Below, piece by piece: positions 63,898 to 64,000 of a stretch of 64,000 bases of DNA. This stretch comes from Aequorivita sp. CIP111184 (GTDB lineage Bacteria > Bacteroidota > Bacteroidia > Flavobacteriales > Flavobacteriaceae). The notes beneath the pieces are model-generated. The model ran no database searches and had not been told where the DNA came from. It saw only the letters and a program-made list of their open reading frames with translations. Every line of letters starts with the position of its first letter. The first letter of the stretch is position 1. The translations under genes were made by a program, and so were the position numbers. The DNA is taken from assembly GCF_900489465.1 (NCBI RefSeq), contig NZ_UEFQ01000019.1:1-64000 (forward strand). The letters are read 5' to 3'.

Positions 63898-64000
63898 CCC
63901 GGTTTTGCTGAATGAAACAGTCCAAGGGCTAAATATAAAACCCGATGGAGTTTATGTGGACGTTACTTTTGGCGGGGGCGGACACTCCCGAGAAATATTA
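63884..64000 (+). CDS. rsmH: 16S rRNA (cytosine1402-N4)-methyltransferase, 5' part
   Basis: Only the first 39 codons are in the window. [13 protein letters not shown] and the SAM motif [15 protein letters not shown] identify RsmH. An in-frame GTG (63881) and ATG (63878) lie directly upstream; 63884 gives the usual family start. It overlaps mraZ and continues the division cluster beyond the right edge. Confidence 0.9.
   Translation, partial: MEYHNPVLLNETVQGLNIKPDGVYVDVTFGGGGHSREIL

Overview
The window is chromosomal DNA of a gliding member of the Flavobacteriaceae (Bacteroidota). The evidence is: gliding genes gldA, gldB and gldC; two proteins with type IX secretion (T9SS) C-terminal sorting domains; a methionine synthase split into two genes; promoters of the TTG-N20/21-TAnnTTTG type used by the Bacteroidota sigma factor; few Shine-Dalgarno sequences; and AT-rich sequence. 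No tRNA, rRNA, CRISPR array, insertion sequence or prophage was seen. Most of the window is core genome; the accessory signal lies in regulatory sites and small repeats.

Layout. 0-3.4 kb (minus): M23 peptidase, MerR regulator, LemA and two TPM proteins. 3.4-7.1 kb: alaS and a GSCFA protein. 7.1-12.9 kb: a lipoprotein, a PQQ-like propeller, a small membrane protein, a TPR histidine kinase and a LuxR-type response regulator; four promoters here share one palindromic operator found nowhere else in the window, so this looks like a self-contained, autoregulated signalling module. 13-17.5 kb: M28 peptidase, amidase, and metK behind a SAM-II riboswitch. 17.8-23 kb (minus): a giant CheB-CheR-PAS histidine kinase with two single-domain receivers.

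23.3-33.9 kb is a methionine regulon: SAM-I riboswitch, metY, metX-like, hom, osmC-like, metH (homocysteine domain), a PLP dehydratase, a four-helix-bundle gene flanked by inverted repeats, metH (remaining domains) and metF. 33.9-37.6 kb holds a tandemly duplicated pair: PagL-like lipid A deacylase plus head-GIN lipoprotein. gldA follows on the other strand.

38.6-41.3 kb: a Trp-codon leader peptide and terminator (attenuator) before a DAHP synthase-chorismate mutase, then rsgA and dtd. 41.4-47.1 kb: two DUF3857 proteins (the second a probable pseudoenzyme), MazG-like, a small membrane protein and aroA, tightly coupled. 47.2-53.4 kb: queA, a T9SS trypsin-like protease, rlmN, a T9SS-sorted protein and a polyprenyl synthase. 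53.5-56 kb: a frameshifted ECF sigma factor gene, a membrane protein and an outer-membrane barrel. 56.2-63.3 kb: dnaG (apparent CTG start, no zinc ligands), a response regulator with Glu at the phosphorylation site, nadE, gldB, gldC, engB and a hydrolase. The right edge opens the division/cell-wall cluster with mraZ, preceded by an array of MraZ-type boxes, and a partial rsmH.
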